The notes: generated by a model from the letters alone, not told the origin. A stretch of DNA of 55,700 bases from Alsobacter soli (GCA_945883115.1 CAMCXA010000009.1:1-55700); one strand, 5' to 3'. Positions 36,742-47,449 are shown, counted from the first letter of the stretch. A program made the numbers and translations.

Positions 36742-38496
36742 ATGAATGTTTTTGAATTTGTTCGAGGTCAAATTGTTGCTGTTGTCGTAAGCTTGGTCGA
36801 GCGCGGGCAACTTCGTAACGTCGCTGATATTTCAAAAATTGTAGTCGAGCCGCCCAAAGACACATCTCATGGCGACATGGCAACAAATGTGGCTCTCGTT
36901 TTGTCGAAGGAAGTTCGGATTTCACCCCGCGAGCTTGCCGACCTTCTGGTACCTTTGATCATGAACATTGTTGGGGTATCACATGCTGCTATCGCAGGGC
37001 CAGGATTCATCAACTTAATGTTGGATGACACACTTTATCATGACGTTCTTAAGTATATTTTGGCATCCGGTCCTGAGTTTGGCCAAAGCCAGGTGGGTCA
37101 GGGTGAGGCTGTCAATGTTGAATATGTTTCTGCGAACCCAACCGGCCCTTTGCATGTTGGACATGGTCGCGGAGCGGTATTTGGCGATGCGCTGGCCAGT
37201 CTATTAGGTTCGGCCAATTATCGAGTCGTTAGAGAATATTATATCAATGACGCCGGGGCGCAGGTTGATGTTCTCGCGCGATCCGCATTCTTGCGGTATT
37301 GCGAAGCATTAGGCCAAGACATTGGCGAAATACCCGATGGACTATATCCGGGCGATTATTTGAAGCCCGTTGGTTCAGCGTTGGCAGCAAGTTACGGTGA
37401 TCGCCTCACCGGGTTACCGGAGAGCGAGTGGCTTGATATCGTCCGCTCCAAGGCCATCGAGATGATGCTTGATCTGATAAAAGAAGATCTTGCTGTGCTT
37501 GGCATCCGACACGATCTTTTTTTCTCGGAGCGGTCACTTGCGCTCGGAGAGAAAGACGTTATCAGGGCCACGATCGATGACATGATCAGTCGCGATCTTG
37601 TTTATCAGGGAAGACTTCTGCCGCCAAAGGGTGCTCCCGTCGAGGACTGGGAAGACCGCGAGCAAACGCTGTTCAGGGCGACCGATTTCGGGGATGATGT
37701 CGACCGGCCGCTGTTGAAATCGGATGGATCGTACACGTATTTTGCTGCTGATATCGCCTATCACCGCTCGAAGTTTGATCGCGGCTTTTCAAATATGATA
37801 GATGTTTGGGGCGCCGACCATAGCGGATACATCAAACGGATGACGGCTGCTGTAAAGGCGGTTACTGGTGGTAAAGCAGCTCTTGATGTCAAGATTTGTC
37901 AGCTGGTCAGGCTTTTGCGGGACGGTCAGCCGGTGAAAATGTCGAAGCGCTCCGGTGACTTTGTTACATTACGGGAAGTGGTTGATGAAGTTGGCGCGGA
38001 CGCTGTTCGCTTCATGATGCTCTTTCGTAAGAATGATGCTTCGCTTGACTTTGATCTTTCTAAAGTGGTCGAACAAAGCAAAGAAAACCCTGTTTTTTAC
38101 GTACAATATGCCCATGCCCGGTGTTGTTCGATTCGGCGGCAGGCGGAGAATTTCTTTCATGGAGACGATCTGGGGGATCTGCACACCTCGGATTTCAACC
38201 AGTTGGGTGATGTTTCTGAGAAGACAGTCATTCGTCGTCTATCGCAATATCCCCGATTGATCGAAGCAGCCGCTTTGGCGCACGAGCCTCACAGAATAGC
38301 TTTTTATCTATATGATCTTGCGGCTGATTTTCATGCACTGTGGAACCGGGGCAAAGACGATCCCGGCATGCGTTTCATCATTGAAGACAACAAGGTTGTT
38401 AGTTTGGCAAGACTTGGACTAGTCGAATCAGTTAAATTCGTCATTGCTTCGGGACTTGGGGTTCTTGGCGTTTCGGCACCTCAAGAGATGCGGTAA
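36742..38496 (+). CDS. argS: Arginyl-tRNA synthetase
   Basis: Class Ia synthetase, 584 residues. An N-terminal ArgRS-specific domain (1-110) includes [18 protein letters not shown]. The HIGH motif is HVGH (138-141) within [15 protein letters not shown]. The KMSKS counterpart is [18 protein letters not shown]. The C-terminal DALR anticodon-binding domain (about 455-584) ends MR. It lies in the dgt-argS-SPOR-nagZ series; gaps of 30-50 bp suggest co-transcription. Confidence 0.97.
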   Translation: MNVFEFVRGQIVAVVVSLVERGQLRNVADISKIVVEPPKDTSHGDMATNVALVLSKEVRISPRELADLLVPLIMNIVGVSHAAIAGPGFINLMLDDTLYHDVLKYILASGPEFGQSQVGQGEAVNVEYVSANPTGPLHVGHGRGAVFGDALASLLGSANYRVVREYYINDAGAQVDVLARSAFLRYCEALGQDIGEIPDGLYPGDYLKPVGSALAASYGDRLTGLPESEWLDIVRSKAIEMMLDLIKEDLAVLGIRHDLFFSERSLALGEKDVIRATIDDMISRDLVYQGRLLPPKGAPVEDWEDREQTLFRATDFGDDVDRPLLKSDGSYTYFAADIAYHRSKFDRGFSNMIDVWGADHSGYIKRMTAAVKAVTGGKAALDVKICQLVRLLRDGQPVKMSKRSGDFVTLREVVDEVGADAVRFMMLFRKNDASLDFDLSKVVEQSKENPVFYVQYAHARCCSIRRQAENFFHGDDLGDLHTSDFNQLGDVSEKTVIRRLSQYPRLIEAAALAHEPHRIAFYLYDLAADFHALWNRGKDDPGMRFIIEDNKVVSLARLGLVESVKFVIASGLGVLGVSAPQEMR

Positions 38497-38541
38497 GGTG
38501 TTTTAATCCTGCTGTTTTCTCCGTCGTTGATAGGGTTTAGT

Positions 38542-39930
38542 ATGAACGAAGAGCCAAAGGCGCGGTCTTCCATTAATCTTGATGAGTTAGAAAGGCAGTT
38601 GCGCGAGGCATCACGCAATCAGGCCTTCAGGGCTTCGGATTCTGAAAAATTCGTCACTCAAAGGCAGGTCGACAGGACAACCGATTATTCGGTTGCTTCG
38701 GAAGAGAGATCCGATTTCCGTGCGGGGTCAGGTTGGGTCGAGGAAGCTCCGGAGGTCGATCAGCACGCTGAGAGCGAAGCGTCCCCGCCTTTTTCCACGG
38801 ATGAACGAGCCGGACAGGTTCCTCCTCCATTTTTGACGGGACCGAGAGATGGCCGTTTCCCAGATGTGGGGGCGCTCCCGGACGAGGTCAATCAGGGGCG
38901 TTCATGGCGCTCGATTTTTTTGGTAGCATTTTTGACGGTTCTGATTGTGTCCGGCGGCTATGCTTATCTTTATATGTCACGAACAAATTCGCTTTCGACA
39001 GAGTTGAGCGATGTTCCGGTGATCAAGGCAGACACTAATCCCACCCGTGTGAAACCAGAAGCATTTGCTCCAGAACCAGCGTCGCCGGCGGGTTCCGAGC
39101 TCTTCACAAGGCAACAAAGTGACGATGAAAAACCCGCTGTTGTGATTTCGACGATAGAGCAACCTGTTGACCTTCGAGCAAGCGGCGAGGTTATACCAGA
39201 GGCGGATCAAAGTGATGCGACTCTTTCGGTATCTCCGGGTAATTCCTCCGCTAGTTCAGCGATTTCGACTCCTGATACAGCGTCTAAACCTCAGACACAG
39301 GCTTTGGCTTCGGTGAAGTCGGTCAGAACGGTGACGGTGCGAGCTGATGGCTCTATCATCGATCCTTCCGGCATTTTGGAACCTAGTTCTTCGCCTTCAA
39401 ACGCGATAACTTCTCCTGCTGAACCTTTGAGCAATACCACGTCGACGCCTAACGCTACCGCCGACCAGATAACCGTCGTGGGTGACGCCAAACCAACTGC
39501 GGAGCCAGAGCAACCCACTTTGGTGTCTGTCCCGCTTCCGCCAATTCGGCCATCTGACGTTGATGCCGAGGAGTTAACGATTGATCCTTTGGCAGAAGTA
39601 TCCGGCTTGCTCGCTGAGACACAGGAGGGCACGGTTACAGAGCCGACCGCTGACGCTGCACCTTTTGGATCCGTTCAACCGGCGAGTGGCTTATATTCGG
39701 TCCAGTTCGGCGCACCCGCTTCCGACGCTGATGCTCGTGCTCTTGTCGACCGCGTGAAAGCTCGTTTGGGCGATGCGGTTGCAGGCTTGGAAATGGGGAT
39801 ATTTAAGGGGGAGAATAGCGGTAAAACCGTATTCAGGGTGCGAGTTGTCAATCTTGCACGGGCAGATGGACAGGCTTTGTGTGACTCCTATCTGGCACAA
39901 GGGGGGCAGTGTTTCGTCACGCGGAATTGA
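38542..39930 (+). CDS. SPOR-domain membrane protein
   Basis: A 462-residue bitopic inner-membrane protein. The N-terminal cytoplasmic part (1-120) is charged. One transmembrane helix lies at about 125-145 (FLVAFLTVLIVSGGYAYLYM). A long periplasmic linker rich in Ser, Thr, Pro and Ala follows (about 146-380). The C-terminal SPOR domain (about 385-460), with LYSVQFGAPASDADARALVDRV, AGLEMG, FRVRVVNLARADGQALCDSY and QGGQCFV, binds denuded peptidoglycan at division sites. The ATG at 38542 is preferred to a TTG at 38527. It lies between argS and nagZ, both in gene order with peptidoglycan function downstream. Confidence 0.9.
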   Translation: MNEEPKARSSINLDELERQLREASRNQAFRASDSEKFVTQRQVDRTTDYSVASEERSDFRAGSGWVEEAPEVDQHAESEASPPFSTDERAGQVPPPFLTGPRDGRFPDVGALPDEVNQGRSWRSIFLVAFLTVLIVSGGYAYLYMSRTNSLSTELSDVPVIKADTNPTRVKPEAFAPEPASPAGSELFTRQQSDDEKPAVVISTIEQPVDLRASGEVIPEADQSDATLSVSPGNSSASSAISTPDTASKPQTQALASVKSVRTVTVRADGSIIDPSGILEPSSSPSNAITSPAEPLSNTTSTPNATADQITVVGDAKPTAEPEQPTLVSVPLPPIRPSDVDAEELTIDPLAEVSGLLAETQEGTVTEPTADAAPFGSVQPASGLYSVQFGAPASDADARALVDRVKARLGDAVAGLEMGIFKGENSGKTVFRVRVVNLARADGQALCDSYLAQGGQCFVTRN

Positions 39931-39982
39931 CGAACTCTGCTCGTTTTCGGAATGGTCTTTCAGGTCTGGAAGGTGATTGGTT

Positions 39983-41002
39983 TTGGCTTGTAGAGCTGTT
40001 GTATTAGGTTGTTCAGGATATCGGTTTTCGGCGGATGAGGAGCGTTTCTTTAGAGATGCACAACCTTGGGGGTTGATCCTCTTTAAAAGGAACGTGTCGG
40101 ACCCGAGCCAGCTCGCTTCATTATGCGCCCGCTTCCGGGAATTGGTCGAGCGGTCCGATGCACCAGTTTTTGTTGATCAAGAGGGTGGTCGGGTTCAGCG
40201 GCTTTCGGTTCCAAATTGGCAGAAATATCCTGCCGCTGGCCGGTTTTTAACTGCGAGTGGTGGTGATTTGAATGCTGCTGCAGAGCTAGTCCGGCTCGCC
40301 GCCAGATTAACTGCATTTGACCTGGCTTCTGTCGGGATAACCGCAAATTGTATGCCCGTTCTTGATGTTCCAATTCCGGGTGCCCATGAGGCTATAGGTG
40401 ATCGTGCCTATTCCTATCGGCCGGAGGAGGTTGTTACGCTTGGTAGGGCGGCGGCAACCGGATTGATCAGTGGCGGTGTCGTGCCCGTTATGAAACACAT
40501 GCCAGGCCAGGGCAGGGCCATGCTGGACTCTCATGAAGACCTGCCCGAAGTTTCTGCTTCTTTCAAAGACCTATCGGGCACCGACTTTGTCCCGTTCAAG
40601 GGATTGTCGGACTTGCCGATGGGTATGACAGGGCATGTATTGTTCAGCGCTATTGACCCGTCTAATCCTGCGACTATGTCGAAAATTGTCATTGAAAACA
40701 TCGTTCGCGGTGAGATCGGGTTTAAAGGGCTCCTGATCAGTGATGACCTTTCTATGAAAGCGTTGGGAGGAAGTTTCCGGCAGCGTGCTGAAAGGTTGTT
40801 TTCAGCTGGGTGTGACATCGCGCTGCATTGTAACGGGTTGATGCAAGAAGCCTCTGGCGTTGTAGAGGGTTCGTCGATGCTTGTTGGCGAGGCCTTGAAA
40901 AGAGCAGATGCTGCACTGGAGTTGATCAAATTGCCGCCCGAGGGGTTTGATCCTGTGGAAGGCCGCCAAAAGCTTGATGCAATGCTTGCGCATAGTGTCT
41001 GA
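39983..41002 (+). CDS. nagZ: Beta-N-acetylhexosaminidase
   Basis: Family GH3 enzyme that removes GlcNAc from anhydro-muropeptides during cell-wall recycling in the cytoplasm. About 339 residues with VFVDQEGGRVQRL, the GH3 motif KHMPGQG (171-177) and SHEDLPEV, which contribute the catalytic His-Asp dyad, and LISDDLSMKALGG near the nucleophile aspartate. The start is a TTG, either 39983 (AGG about 9 nt upstream) or 39977; no ATG is available. It follows the SPOR gene after 52 bp and precedes scpA. Confidence 0.94.
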   Translation: MACRAVVLGCSGYRFSADEERFFRDAQPWGLILFKRNVSDPSQLASLCARFRELVERSDAPVFVDQEGGRVQRLSVPNWQKYPAAGRFLTASGGDLNAAAELVRLAARLTAFDLASVGITANCMPVLDVPIPGAHEAIGDRAYSYRPEEVVTLGRAAATGLISGGVVPVMKHMPGQGRAMLDSHEDLPEVSASFKDLSGTDFVPFKGLSDLPMGMTGHVLFSAIDPSNPATMSKIVIENIVRGEIGFKGLLISDDLSMKALGGSFRQRAERLFSAGCDIALHCNGLMQEASGVVEGSSMLVGEALKRADAALELIKLPPEGFDPVEGRQKLDAMLAHSV

Positions 41003-41044
41003 AGTCGCCAAACTTTCGGCGAATCAATGCGTTGGAAGATTTTC

Positions 41045-41848
41045 ATGCGTCAGGAACTACTCTTTGAGGACCCAGACTTCCACGTTGATCGCGCAACGAG
41101 TGATCCGATATTTTTATTGGATATTGAGGGCTTCTCCGGGCCACTAGACTTGCTCCTTGAGCTCTCCAAGCGCCAAAAGGTTGATCTCCAGCGAATATCG
41201 ATCTTGGCCCTTGCAGACCAGTATCTCGCTTTTATTGAGGAGGCGAGGGATTGCCGGCTTGACCTTGCTGCGGATTATTTGGTCATGGCTGCTTGGCTTG
41301 CCTATTTGAAATCCAAGCTGTTACTGCCGACGACCCAGAATAGCGAGGAACCAGACGCTGCCGAACTGGCGGCTAATTTGAACCGGCGACTTCAATTGCT
41401 AGAGGAAATCCGCAGGGCTTCCATCGCACTGCAGGATTTGCCACAGGTCGGTCGCGATGTGTTTTCTCGCGGAAAACCTGAGGGGATCGCGCTGAAGCCG
41501 TCAGAACGTTGGGACATGTCCATTTTCGATTTGCTGTCGGCTTACGCTTCCCAGAGGCAAAAAAATGCCCTCTCTCAGGTGACAATCGCGAAGCGCGCAG
41601 TTTGGCCGATTCCGGAAGCTCGCAAGGCACTGATGCAGTTGATTCTTGATGCGACTGATTGGACGGAGATCGAACCTTTATTGTCTGAGTTCGTCGGGGA
41701 TCGCGATTTATATCGAAGTGTTCTTGCCTCATCATTTTCAGCACTTCTGGAGTTGGTCAAAGAGGGGGTAGCGGAAGTTCGTCAGGAACATACTTTCCAA
41801 CCCATCTGGTTTAAAAAATCGAATAATCACCGAAAAGAGCGAAACTGA
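41045..41848 (+). CDS. scpA: Segregation and condensation protein A
   Basis: Kleisin subunit that bridges the SMC head domains in the condensin complex. About 267 residues. The N-terminal helical domain includes FLLDIEGFSGPLDLLLELSK and QKVDLQRISILALADQYL; the middle is an acidic linker with YLKSKLLLP; the C-terminal winged helix (about 190-265) has ALLELVKEGVAEVRQE. The ATG at 41045 has GGAAG upstream; the in-frame ATG at 41027 does not. Its TGA overlaps the scpB ATG by 1 bp. Confidence 0.94.
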   Translation: MRQELLFEDPDFHVDRATSDPIFLLDIEGFSGPLDLLLELSKRQKVDLQRISILALADQYLAFIEEARDCRLDLAADYLVMAAWLAYLKSKLLLPTTQNSEEPDAAELAANLNRRLQLLEEIRRASIALQDLPQVGRDVFSRGKPEGIALKPSERWDMSIFDLLSAYASQRQKNALSQVTIAKRAVWPIPEARKALMQLILDATDWTEIEPLLSEFVGDRDLYRSVLASSFSALLELVKEGVAEVRQEHTFQPIWFKKSNNHRKERN

Positions 41849-42591
41849 TGAGCACCACCGAATTTCATCAAGGTACGGCAATTTACAGTCAGGATGATTC
41901 CGAATTTTCCTCGACTGTTGCCCGACGTGACCGCCGCCTGATCGAGGCACTTCTCTTCGCGTCCGAAGTACCGCTCTCAAGTTCAGAACTTCAAGCGGCG
42001 ATGCCTTCCAGTTCGTCCGTGGACGATATTCTTGCCCACTTGTCTGCGGACTACGCCACACGCGGGATCAATCTGGTTCAGGTTGCTGGAAAATGGACGT
42101 TTCAAACGGCACGCGATCTTGGATATATTCTCCAACGGGAGCGGAACGAACCGCGTCGACTGTCGCGTGCTGCTCTAGAAACGCTTGCCATTATTGCATA
42201 TCATCAGCCTGTCACGCGTGGTGAAATCGAAGATATCAGGGGTGTCGCGACACATAAGGGTACAATTGACGTACTTCTCGAGGCGGGATGGATCAGGTTG
42301 CGTGGTCGCCGGAGGACTCCGGGCAGACCAGTCACCTTCGGTACAGGCGAAGGTTTTTTGATCCAGTTCGGGTTGAATTCACTCGACGAGTTGCCGGGAT
42401 TGGAAGAACTGAAGGGGACGGGGTTTTTCGACGGACGGTTACCGGCAGGGTTCAACATCCCACAACCGTCCGATAATCCCGATTTGCGAAGTGATGAGGA
42501 CCCGCTGGACGAAGATTTGTTCGTTTTGCTTTCCGAGGGGCGGCTCGAGGAGGGCCACGAGCCGCTGCGTGATCCGGAAAATGCGATCTAA
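41848..42591 (+). CDS. scpB: Segregation and condensation protein B
   Basis: Dimeric partner of ScpA in SMC-ScpAB. The 247-residue protein has two winged-helix domains: RLIEALLFASEVPLSSSELQA and LSRAALETLAIIAYHQPVTRGEIEDIRG, with RGRRRTPGRPVTFGTG in the second. An N-terminal extension and an acidic C-terminal tail follow the alphaproteobacterial pattern. It is coupled to scpA and followed after 2 bp by the ABC ATPase. Confidence 0.94.
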   Translation: MSTTEFHQGTAIYSQDDSEFSSTVARRDRRLIEALLFASEVPLSSSELQAAMPSSSSVDDILAHLSADYATRGINLVQVAGKWTFQTARDLGYILQRERNEPRRLSRAALETLAIIAYHQPVTRGEIEDIRGVATHKGTIDVLLEAGWIRLRGRRRTPGRPVTFGTGEGFLIQFGLNSLDELPGLEELKGTGFFDGRLPAGFNIPQPSDNPDLRSDEDPLDEDLFVLLSEGRLEEGHEPLRDPENAI

Positions 42592-42593
42592 CG

Positions 42594-43694
42594 ATGGCGA
42601 ATAATTCGGGTGCATTTCAAAAAAGCTGGGGACCAAGAGGTACGGTTGGCGCATCAATCCCGTCGCAATTGGTCTTCGATCGTGTTCGTCACGCCTATGG
42701 CAGCAGGGATGTACTCAAGGGGATTGATCTCGTTGTCGAGCCGGGAGAAGTGGTTTCGTTGTTGGGGCCGTCCGGTTGCGGCAAGACAACCTTGCTTAGG
42801 GTTGCCGCAGGCGTTGAGAGGATCGTAACCGGCCGCATTGTTCTGGATGGCAAAGAGATCTCTTCAATTACTCGATTTGTCGACCCAGAACATCGCGGCA
42901 TTGGTATGATGTTCCAGGATTATGCGCTATTTCCTCACCTGACCGTTGCAGAAAATGTGTCTTTCGGTCTCAGGCACCTGACGACGGCGGATGCGAATAA
43001 TTCGATGCAAAGGGCTTTGTCGCGTGTAGGGCTCAGTGACAAGGCTGAATTGTTCCCGCATATGTTGTCTGGTGGAGAACAGCAACGTGTTGCACTTGCG
43101 AGAACGGTAGCACCCCGTCCGGGTGTAATTTTGATGGACGAGCCATTTTCGAACCTTGATCGTCGAATGAGAGATCGTGTTCGCGAGGAAACGATTGCTT
43201 TGCTGAGAGAGCTTGGAGCAACGACCCTCATCGTGACCCATGATCCGGAAGAGGCGATGCGTATTTCGGATCGAATTGCTCTTTTGCGCGATGGTGTTGT
43301 CATACAGATCGGCACCGGTGAGGAATTATATCGAAATCCTATTGATATCGATGCCGCTCGGTTCTTTTGTGACTTTACCGAATTGTCGGGGTCCGTTCGC
43401 GGAGAGCGTGTGGTTTCGGTTCTTGGCGAGTTTGTTGCGCCTCAGTGCCCGGAATCATCCACGGTAACGATCTGTGTTCGGCCGTCAGGCGTTCGAGTTT
43501 CGTCAACTCAATCTGGGATTTCTGCGCGGATTTTGTCTCAAAAATTCCTTGGTGATATTCAGTTCGTTGAGTTTGGTGTGCAGGGACTGGACGGGCCTTT
43601 GAAAGCCCGCATGCGCGCCGAGGACCTGGTTGATTTTGAAAAAAATCCGAAAATATTGATCGATCAAAAGGAAGTTCTTGTTTTTGCCGCTTAG
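42594..43694 (+). CDS. Orphan ABC transporter ATP-binding protein (FbpC/PotA-like)
   Basis: An ATPase of the iron/sulfate/polyamine import class, 366 residues. Walker A GPSGCGKT is at 58-65, the signature LSGGE at 158-162, Walker B is [12 protein letters not shown], and the H-loop is [15 protein letters not shown]-like regulatory domain occupies the C-terminal third, with [10 protein letters not shown] and [12 protein letters not shown]. No permease or substrate-binding gene is near, so partner and substrate are unknown. A hydrophilic N-terminal extension of about 23 residues precedes the core. The ATG is 2 bp after the scpB stop, giving a likely operonic position between chromosome-segregation and Tat genes. 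Confidence 0.9.
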   Translation: MANNSGAFQKSWGPRGTVGASIPSQLVFDRVRHAYGSRDVLKGIDLVVEPGEVVSLLGPSGCGKTTLLRVAAGVERIVTGRIVLDGKEISSITRFVDPEHRGIGMMFQDYALFPHLTVAENVSFGLRHLTTADANNSMQRALSRVGLSDKAELFPHMLSGGEQQRVALARTVAPRPGVILMDEPFSNLDRRMRDRVREETIALLRELGATTLIVTHDPEEAMRISDRIALLRDGVVIQIGTGEELYRNPIDIDAARFFCDFTELSGSVRGERVVSVLGEFVAPQCPESSTVTICVRPSGVRVSSTQSGISARILSQKFLGDIQFVEFGVQGLDGPLKARMRAEDLVDFEKNPKILIDQKEVLVFAA

Positions 43695-43762
43695 TCGCCC
43701 TAGTTTCAATCACCATTGTAGGATCGGGCACAGACGCCCGCGAGATAAACAGGAGACGTAAC

Positions 43763-44002
43763 ATGGGTGGCGTAAGCATCTGGCATTGGATCGTTGTCGG
43801 CATCATTTTTATGCTGCTCTTTGGGCGGGGTAAGGTCTCTGAATTGATGGGTGATGTCGCGAAAGGCATTAAATCATTCAAGAAGGGCATGGCTGATGAT
43901 GATGTTGTGCAGCCAGAGGGTGCCGAGCCTGCCAAGCCGGTTGCTGATCAGCGTTCGGCAAGCGTAGCGGAGACAGTATCAAGCGAGCGGAAAGCGAGCT
44001 GA
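43763..44002 (+). CDS. tatA: Sec-independent protein translocase TatA
   Basis: Pore-forming subunit of the twin-arginine system, 79 residues. A short N-terminal transmembrane helix (about 5-21) ends at the FGRGK hinge. The amphipathic helix follows, with [18 protein letters not shown], then an acidic C-terminal tail. AGGAG lies about 8 nt before the ATG. Followed by tatB after 57 bp. Confidence 0.95.
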   Translation: MGGVSIWHWIVVGIIFMLLFGRGKVSELMGDVAKGIKSFKKGMADDDVVQPEGAEPAKPVADQRSASVAETVSSERKAS

Positions 44003-44059
44003 TTGTATCTTCGGTAATAGCCGCTCCCGGTTCGGATCGGCCTGATTGGATGGGCTACA

Positions 44060-44569
44060 ATGTTTGATTTGGGCGGCGGTGAACTGTTGGTGATCGGCAT
44101 TATTGCGCTGATCGTCATCGGCCCCAAGGAGTTGCCGGGTTTACTTCGTACGATCGGACAAGCTCTGGGGAAACTGCGGCGTATGGCTGCGGACTTTCAG
44201 GGCCAGTTCAGTGACGCGATGAAAGAAGCCGATCTTGGGGAAACGCAGAAAATATTGACCGATCTCCATTCGACGGTCCGCTCCAAATTCGACATATCCA
44301 AAATCGCAGAAACTCAGCCATCATCGACTGAGGACACGAAGCCCTCAAACACTTTGGAGGCTACGTCGGAAGCGAAGGAAGTCATTGATCAGAATGCCAC
44401 GTTGTCGCTCGATTCCGGAACGCTTTCCGACTTGTCCGAACCGGTTCCATTGATCGTTTCAGAAGTCGCAGGAACCGATGCAGTCGAGGAAAAGAAGACG
44501 GCGTCAAGAAGAAAGCGCGCCTCTAAGGTCGCGGATGCCAGCACAATTGCAGTCGAGGAAAACAATTAA
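44060..44569 (+). CDS. tatB: Sec-independent protein translocase TatB
   Basis: Receptor-complex subunit of Tat, 169 residues. It begins [21 protein letters not shown] with the glutamate at position 8 typical of TatB, then [20 protein letters not shown] forms the amphipathic helix. The C-terminal two thirds are hydrophilic and probably disordered, ending in a Lys/Arg-rich segment ([12 protein letters not shown]). The stop overlaps the tatC ATG by 1 bp. Confidence 0.94.
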   Translation: MFDLGGGELLVIGIIALIVIGPKELPGLLRTIGQALGKLRRMAADFQGQFSDAMKEADLGETQKILTDLHSTVRSKFDISKIAETQPSSTEDTKPSNTLEATSEAKEVIDQNATLSLDSGTLSDLSEPVPLIVSEVAGTDAVEEKKTASRRKRASKVADASTIAVEENN

Positions 44570-45360
44570 TGACTGCGGATGATATGGATGCTTCCAAGGC
44601 GCCTCTGATCGAGCACCTCGTCGAGTTGCGATCGCGTCTGATCAAATCTGTTGTTGCCTTTATGCTTATGTTTTTCTTGAGCTTCTTCTTCGCGCAGCAG
44701 ATTTATAATGTGCTTATCTTCCCCTATGTCCTAGCTGCAGGCGATGTTTCGCAGGTCAAACTGATTTATACTGCCCCTTTGGAATATCTTTTCACACAAA
44801 TCAAAATTGCGATTTTTGGCGCTTCATTTTTCTCGTTTCCTATAGTTGCAACCCAAATTTACAAATTTGTTGCGCCAGGCTTGTATAAAAACGAGAAGGA
44901 CGCGTTCCTGCCTTACCTTGTTGCAACGCCGGTCTTGTTCTTGATCGGGGCCGCTGCGGTATTCTTTATAGCTATGCCTGTCGTCATGAAGTTTTCCATC
45001 GGGCAACAGCAACTTGATGTAGCGGGTGCTGCTTCAATTGAATTATTACCCAAGGTCAGTGAATACCTTGCGTTGATCATGACATTGATTTTTGCTTTCG
45101 GAATTACGTTCCAGCTGCCGGTCATTCTGACGCTTCTAGGGCGTATAGGAGTGATTGACTCGGCCTTTCTTCGGGCCAAGCGCCGTTATGCGATATTGAT
45201 CGTATTTGTGATCGCTGCTGTTTTGACGCCACCTGATATTATAAGCCAATTTTCTCTCGCGATTCCGACGCTGCTCCTTTACGAGCTCTCCATTTTTTCG
45301 GTTCAAATAGTAGAAAAGCAGCGTAAAGCGGCACAGGATAAAGCCGATCAAGCTCTTTAG
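44569..45360 (+). CDS. tatC: Sec-independent protein translocase TatC
   Basis: Twin-arginine signal receptor of the inner membrane, 263 residues and six transmembrane helices. The signature [10 protein letters not shown] is near residue 15-24. The conserved region [13 protein letters not shown] follows the first periplasmic loop, with [18 protein letters not shown] in the second cytoplasmic loop and [19 protein letters not shown] near the C-terminus. Completes the tatABC operon. Followed by serS after 38 bp. Confidence 0.96.
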   Translation: MTADDMDASKAPLIEHLVELRSRLIKSVVAFMLMFFLSFFFAQQIYNVLIFPYVLAAGDVSQVKLIYTAPLEYLFTQIKIAIFGASFFSFPIVATQIYKFVAPGLYKNEKDAFLPYLVATPVLFLIGAAAVFFIAMPVVMKFSIGQQQLDVAGAASIELLPKVSEYLALIMTLIFAFGITFQLPVILTLLGRIGVIDSAFLRAKRRYAILIVFVIAAVLTPPDIISQFSLAIPTLLLYELSIFSVQIVEKQRKAAQDKADQAL

Positions 45361-45398
45361 GAAAGCTTTACACCAGATCTCTTCTGGAGAGGATTTTA

Positions 45399-46679
45399 AT
45401 GTACGATATTAAGTGGATCCGGGAAAATACTGACCTATTTGATAAAGGGCTCGTCAGTCGCGGGTTAGAGCCTTTGTCAAAGGATCTTCTGGCGCTGGAT
45501 GATCGTCGACGGGCAGCTATTTCCCTCGCTCAGTCGGTTCAAGAAAAGCGGAATGTTTTTTCAAAAGAAATTGGACAGGCAATCGCCAATAAAGATACCG
45601 GGAGGGCTGAAGCGCTCAAGCTAGAAGTGGCACGTCTTAAAGAGACGTTGACCGCATCCGAAGACCAGGAAAAACAATTGATAGCAGCTTTGGATGCTGC
45701 GCTTTCCACGATCGCGAATACGCCGCTTGGTTCTGTTCCCGTTGGGCGAGACGAGCATGAAAATGTCGTTCGTAGCGTTTGGGGGCAGCCGCGCGACTTT
45801 TCATTTTCGCCGAAGCAGCATTTTGAAATTGGTGAGAATTTGGGGCTGATGGATTTCGAGACAGCTGCCAAAATGTCGGGTGCTCGCTTCGTGATCAATA
45901 AAGGTGCTTTAGCTCGGCTGGAAAGGGCTCTCGGGCAATTCATGCTCGATCTCCACACGAGCGTTCATGGATATCAAGAAGTTAATCCGCCGATCCTTGT
46001 GAAGGATCATGCCATGTTCGGAACGGGCCAGTTGCCTAAATTTGCCGACGATCTTTTTCGGGTATTGCCCGACTATTGGCTGATTCCGACAGCAGAAGTT
46101 TCTTTGACGAACATGGTTCGCGACAATATCCTCGATGAAGCCGCTTTGCCGCTCCGATTAACTGCACTCACGCCGTGTTTCAGGGCGGAGGCTGGTGCTG
46201 CTGGTCGAGATACGCGCGGGATGATACGGCAGCATCAGTTCTCAAAAGTTGAACTTGTCACGATTGCGTCTCCAGAACAGTCGGAAGCGGAGCATGACTA
46301 CATGACCCGTTCGGCAGAACGGGTGCTTCAGGATCTCGAATTGCCATATCGTGTGTTGACGCTCTGCACTGGAGATATGGGATTTGGATCGCAAAAAACA
46401 TACGATATCGAGGTATGGCTTCCCGGACAGAACCAGTATCGTGAAATTTCTAGTTGTTCGGTGTGCGGCGACTTTCAGGCTCGCCGAATGAATGCTCGAT
46501 TCCGCGCTTCGGACGGATCGGGGGTTCGTTTCGTGCACACATTAAATGGTTCAGGGATTGCGGTCGGGCGTGCGCTCGTTGCTGTTTTGGAGAACTATCA
46601 GAACGAAGATGGAAGCGTAACAATTCCAGCAGCTTTATTGCCTTATATGGGCGGCATGAAGCGCCTTGAAAGGCATTGA
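45399..46679 (+). CDS. serS: Seryl-tRNA synthetase
   Basis: Class IIa synthetase, 426 residues. The N-terminal long coiled coil (about 25-105) that grips the tRNA-Ser extra arm includes [15 protein letters not shown]. The catalytic core has motif 2 ([24 protein letters not shown]) partly shown by [16 protein letters not shown], and motif 3 with [28 protein letters not shown] precedes the ATG. A small hairpin with arms CCAGA/TCTGG lies just before this ribosome-binding site (45373-45387). Ends 2 bp before the surE ATG. Confidence 0.97.
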   Translation: MYDIKWIRENTDLFDKGLVSRGLEPLSKDLLALDDRRRAAISLAQSVQEKRNVFSKEIGQAIANKDTGRAEALKLEVARLKETLTASEDQEKQLIAALDAALSTIANTPLGSVPVGRDEHENVVRSVWGQPRDFSFSPKQHFEIGENLGLMDFETAAKMSGARFVINKGALARLERALGQFMLDLHTSVHGYQEVNPPILVKDHAMFGTGQLPKFADDLFRVLPDYWLIPTAEVSLTNMVRDNILDEAALPLRLTALTPCFRAEAGAAGRDTRGMIRQHQFSKVELVTIASPEQSEAEHDYMTRSAERVLQDLELPYRVLTLCTGDMGFGSQKTYDIEVWLPGQNQYREISSCSVCGDFQARRMNARFRASDGSGVRFVHTLNGSGIAVGRALVAVLENYQNEDGSVTIPAALLPYMGGMKRLERH

Positions 46680-46681
46680 AG

Positions 46682-47449
46682 ATGCGTATTTTGGTCTCGA
46701 ATGATGACGGTATTCACGCACCGGGTCTTGCTGTTTGCGAGGCTATCGCACGGGAAATCTCTGATGATGTCTGGATCGTTGCGCCTGAAACGGACCAATC
46801 CGGAGTTGCTCACTCCTTGTCTCTGAATGATCCTCTTCGATTGAGAGAGATCGACGCAAAGCGCTATGCTGTCCGTGGTACGCCAACAGACTGTGTGATA
46901 ATGGCGATACGTCATATCATGGACATCAAGCCTGATCTCATTATTTCCGGCGTAAATCGCGGGCAAAATGTGGCTGAAGATGTAACCTATTCCGGAACCG
47001 TTGCCGCCGCTATGGAGGGGACGATTCTCGGGGTTCCGTCCTTCGCGCTTTCGCAAGCCTATGGCGGCGATAGTGTTAAAAATCTACATTGGGATTGCGG
47101 GCGGGTGCATGCTGCAAAAATTATAAGGAAGGTTCTCAAGGAGGGTATTCCTCCAAACGTTCTTGTGAATATTAATTTTCCGAATTGTAGCCCTGACGAC
47201 GTAAGGGGCGTCAATGTCGCGGTGCAGGGGCAGCGTAAGCAAGAACTTTTGCGGATTGACGAACGTCGCGATGGAAGAGGTAATCCTTATTATTGGGTTG
47301 CTTTTGGTCGCGGACAGTCAGAACCGGGACATGGCACGGATCTCAAGGCGCTTGCAGACAAGCGTATCTCAATCACACCTTTGCGTCTTGATCTCACGGA
47401 CGAGCCGACAATTACACGATACGCCCAGGCCTTCGACAGCTGGGACTGA
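46682..47449 (+). CDS. surE: 5'-nucleotidase SurE
   Basis: Metal-dependent nucleotide and polyphosphate phosphatase linked to stationary-phase survival. About 255 residues. Metal ligands Asp8-Asp9 are in LVSNDDGIHAPG, Ser in PETDQSGVAHSLSL, and Asn in SGVNRGQNVAEDVTYSGT. The ATG at 46682 has AAGG about 9 nt upstream; a TTG at 46676 is in frame but overlaps the serS end. pcm follows after 5 bp; surE-pcm is a widely conserved pair. Confidence 0.96.
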   Translation: MRILVSNDDGIHAPGLAVCEAIAREISDDVWIVAPETDQSGVAHSLSLNDPLRLREIDAKRYAVRGTPTDCVIMAIRHIMDIKPDLIISGVNRGQNVAEDVTYSGTVAAAMEGTILGVPSFALSQAYGGDSVKNLHWDCGRVHAAKIIRKVLKEGIPPNVLVNINFPNCSPDDVRGVNVAVQGQRKQELLRIDERRDGRGNPYYWVAFGRGQSEPGHGTDLKALADKRISITPLRLDLTDEPTITRYAQAFDSWD

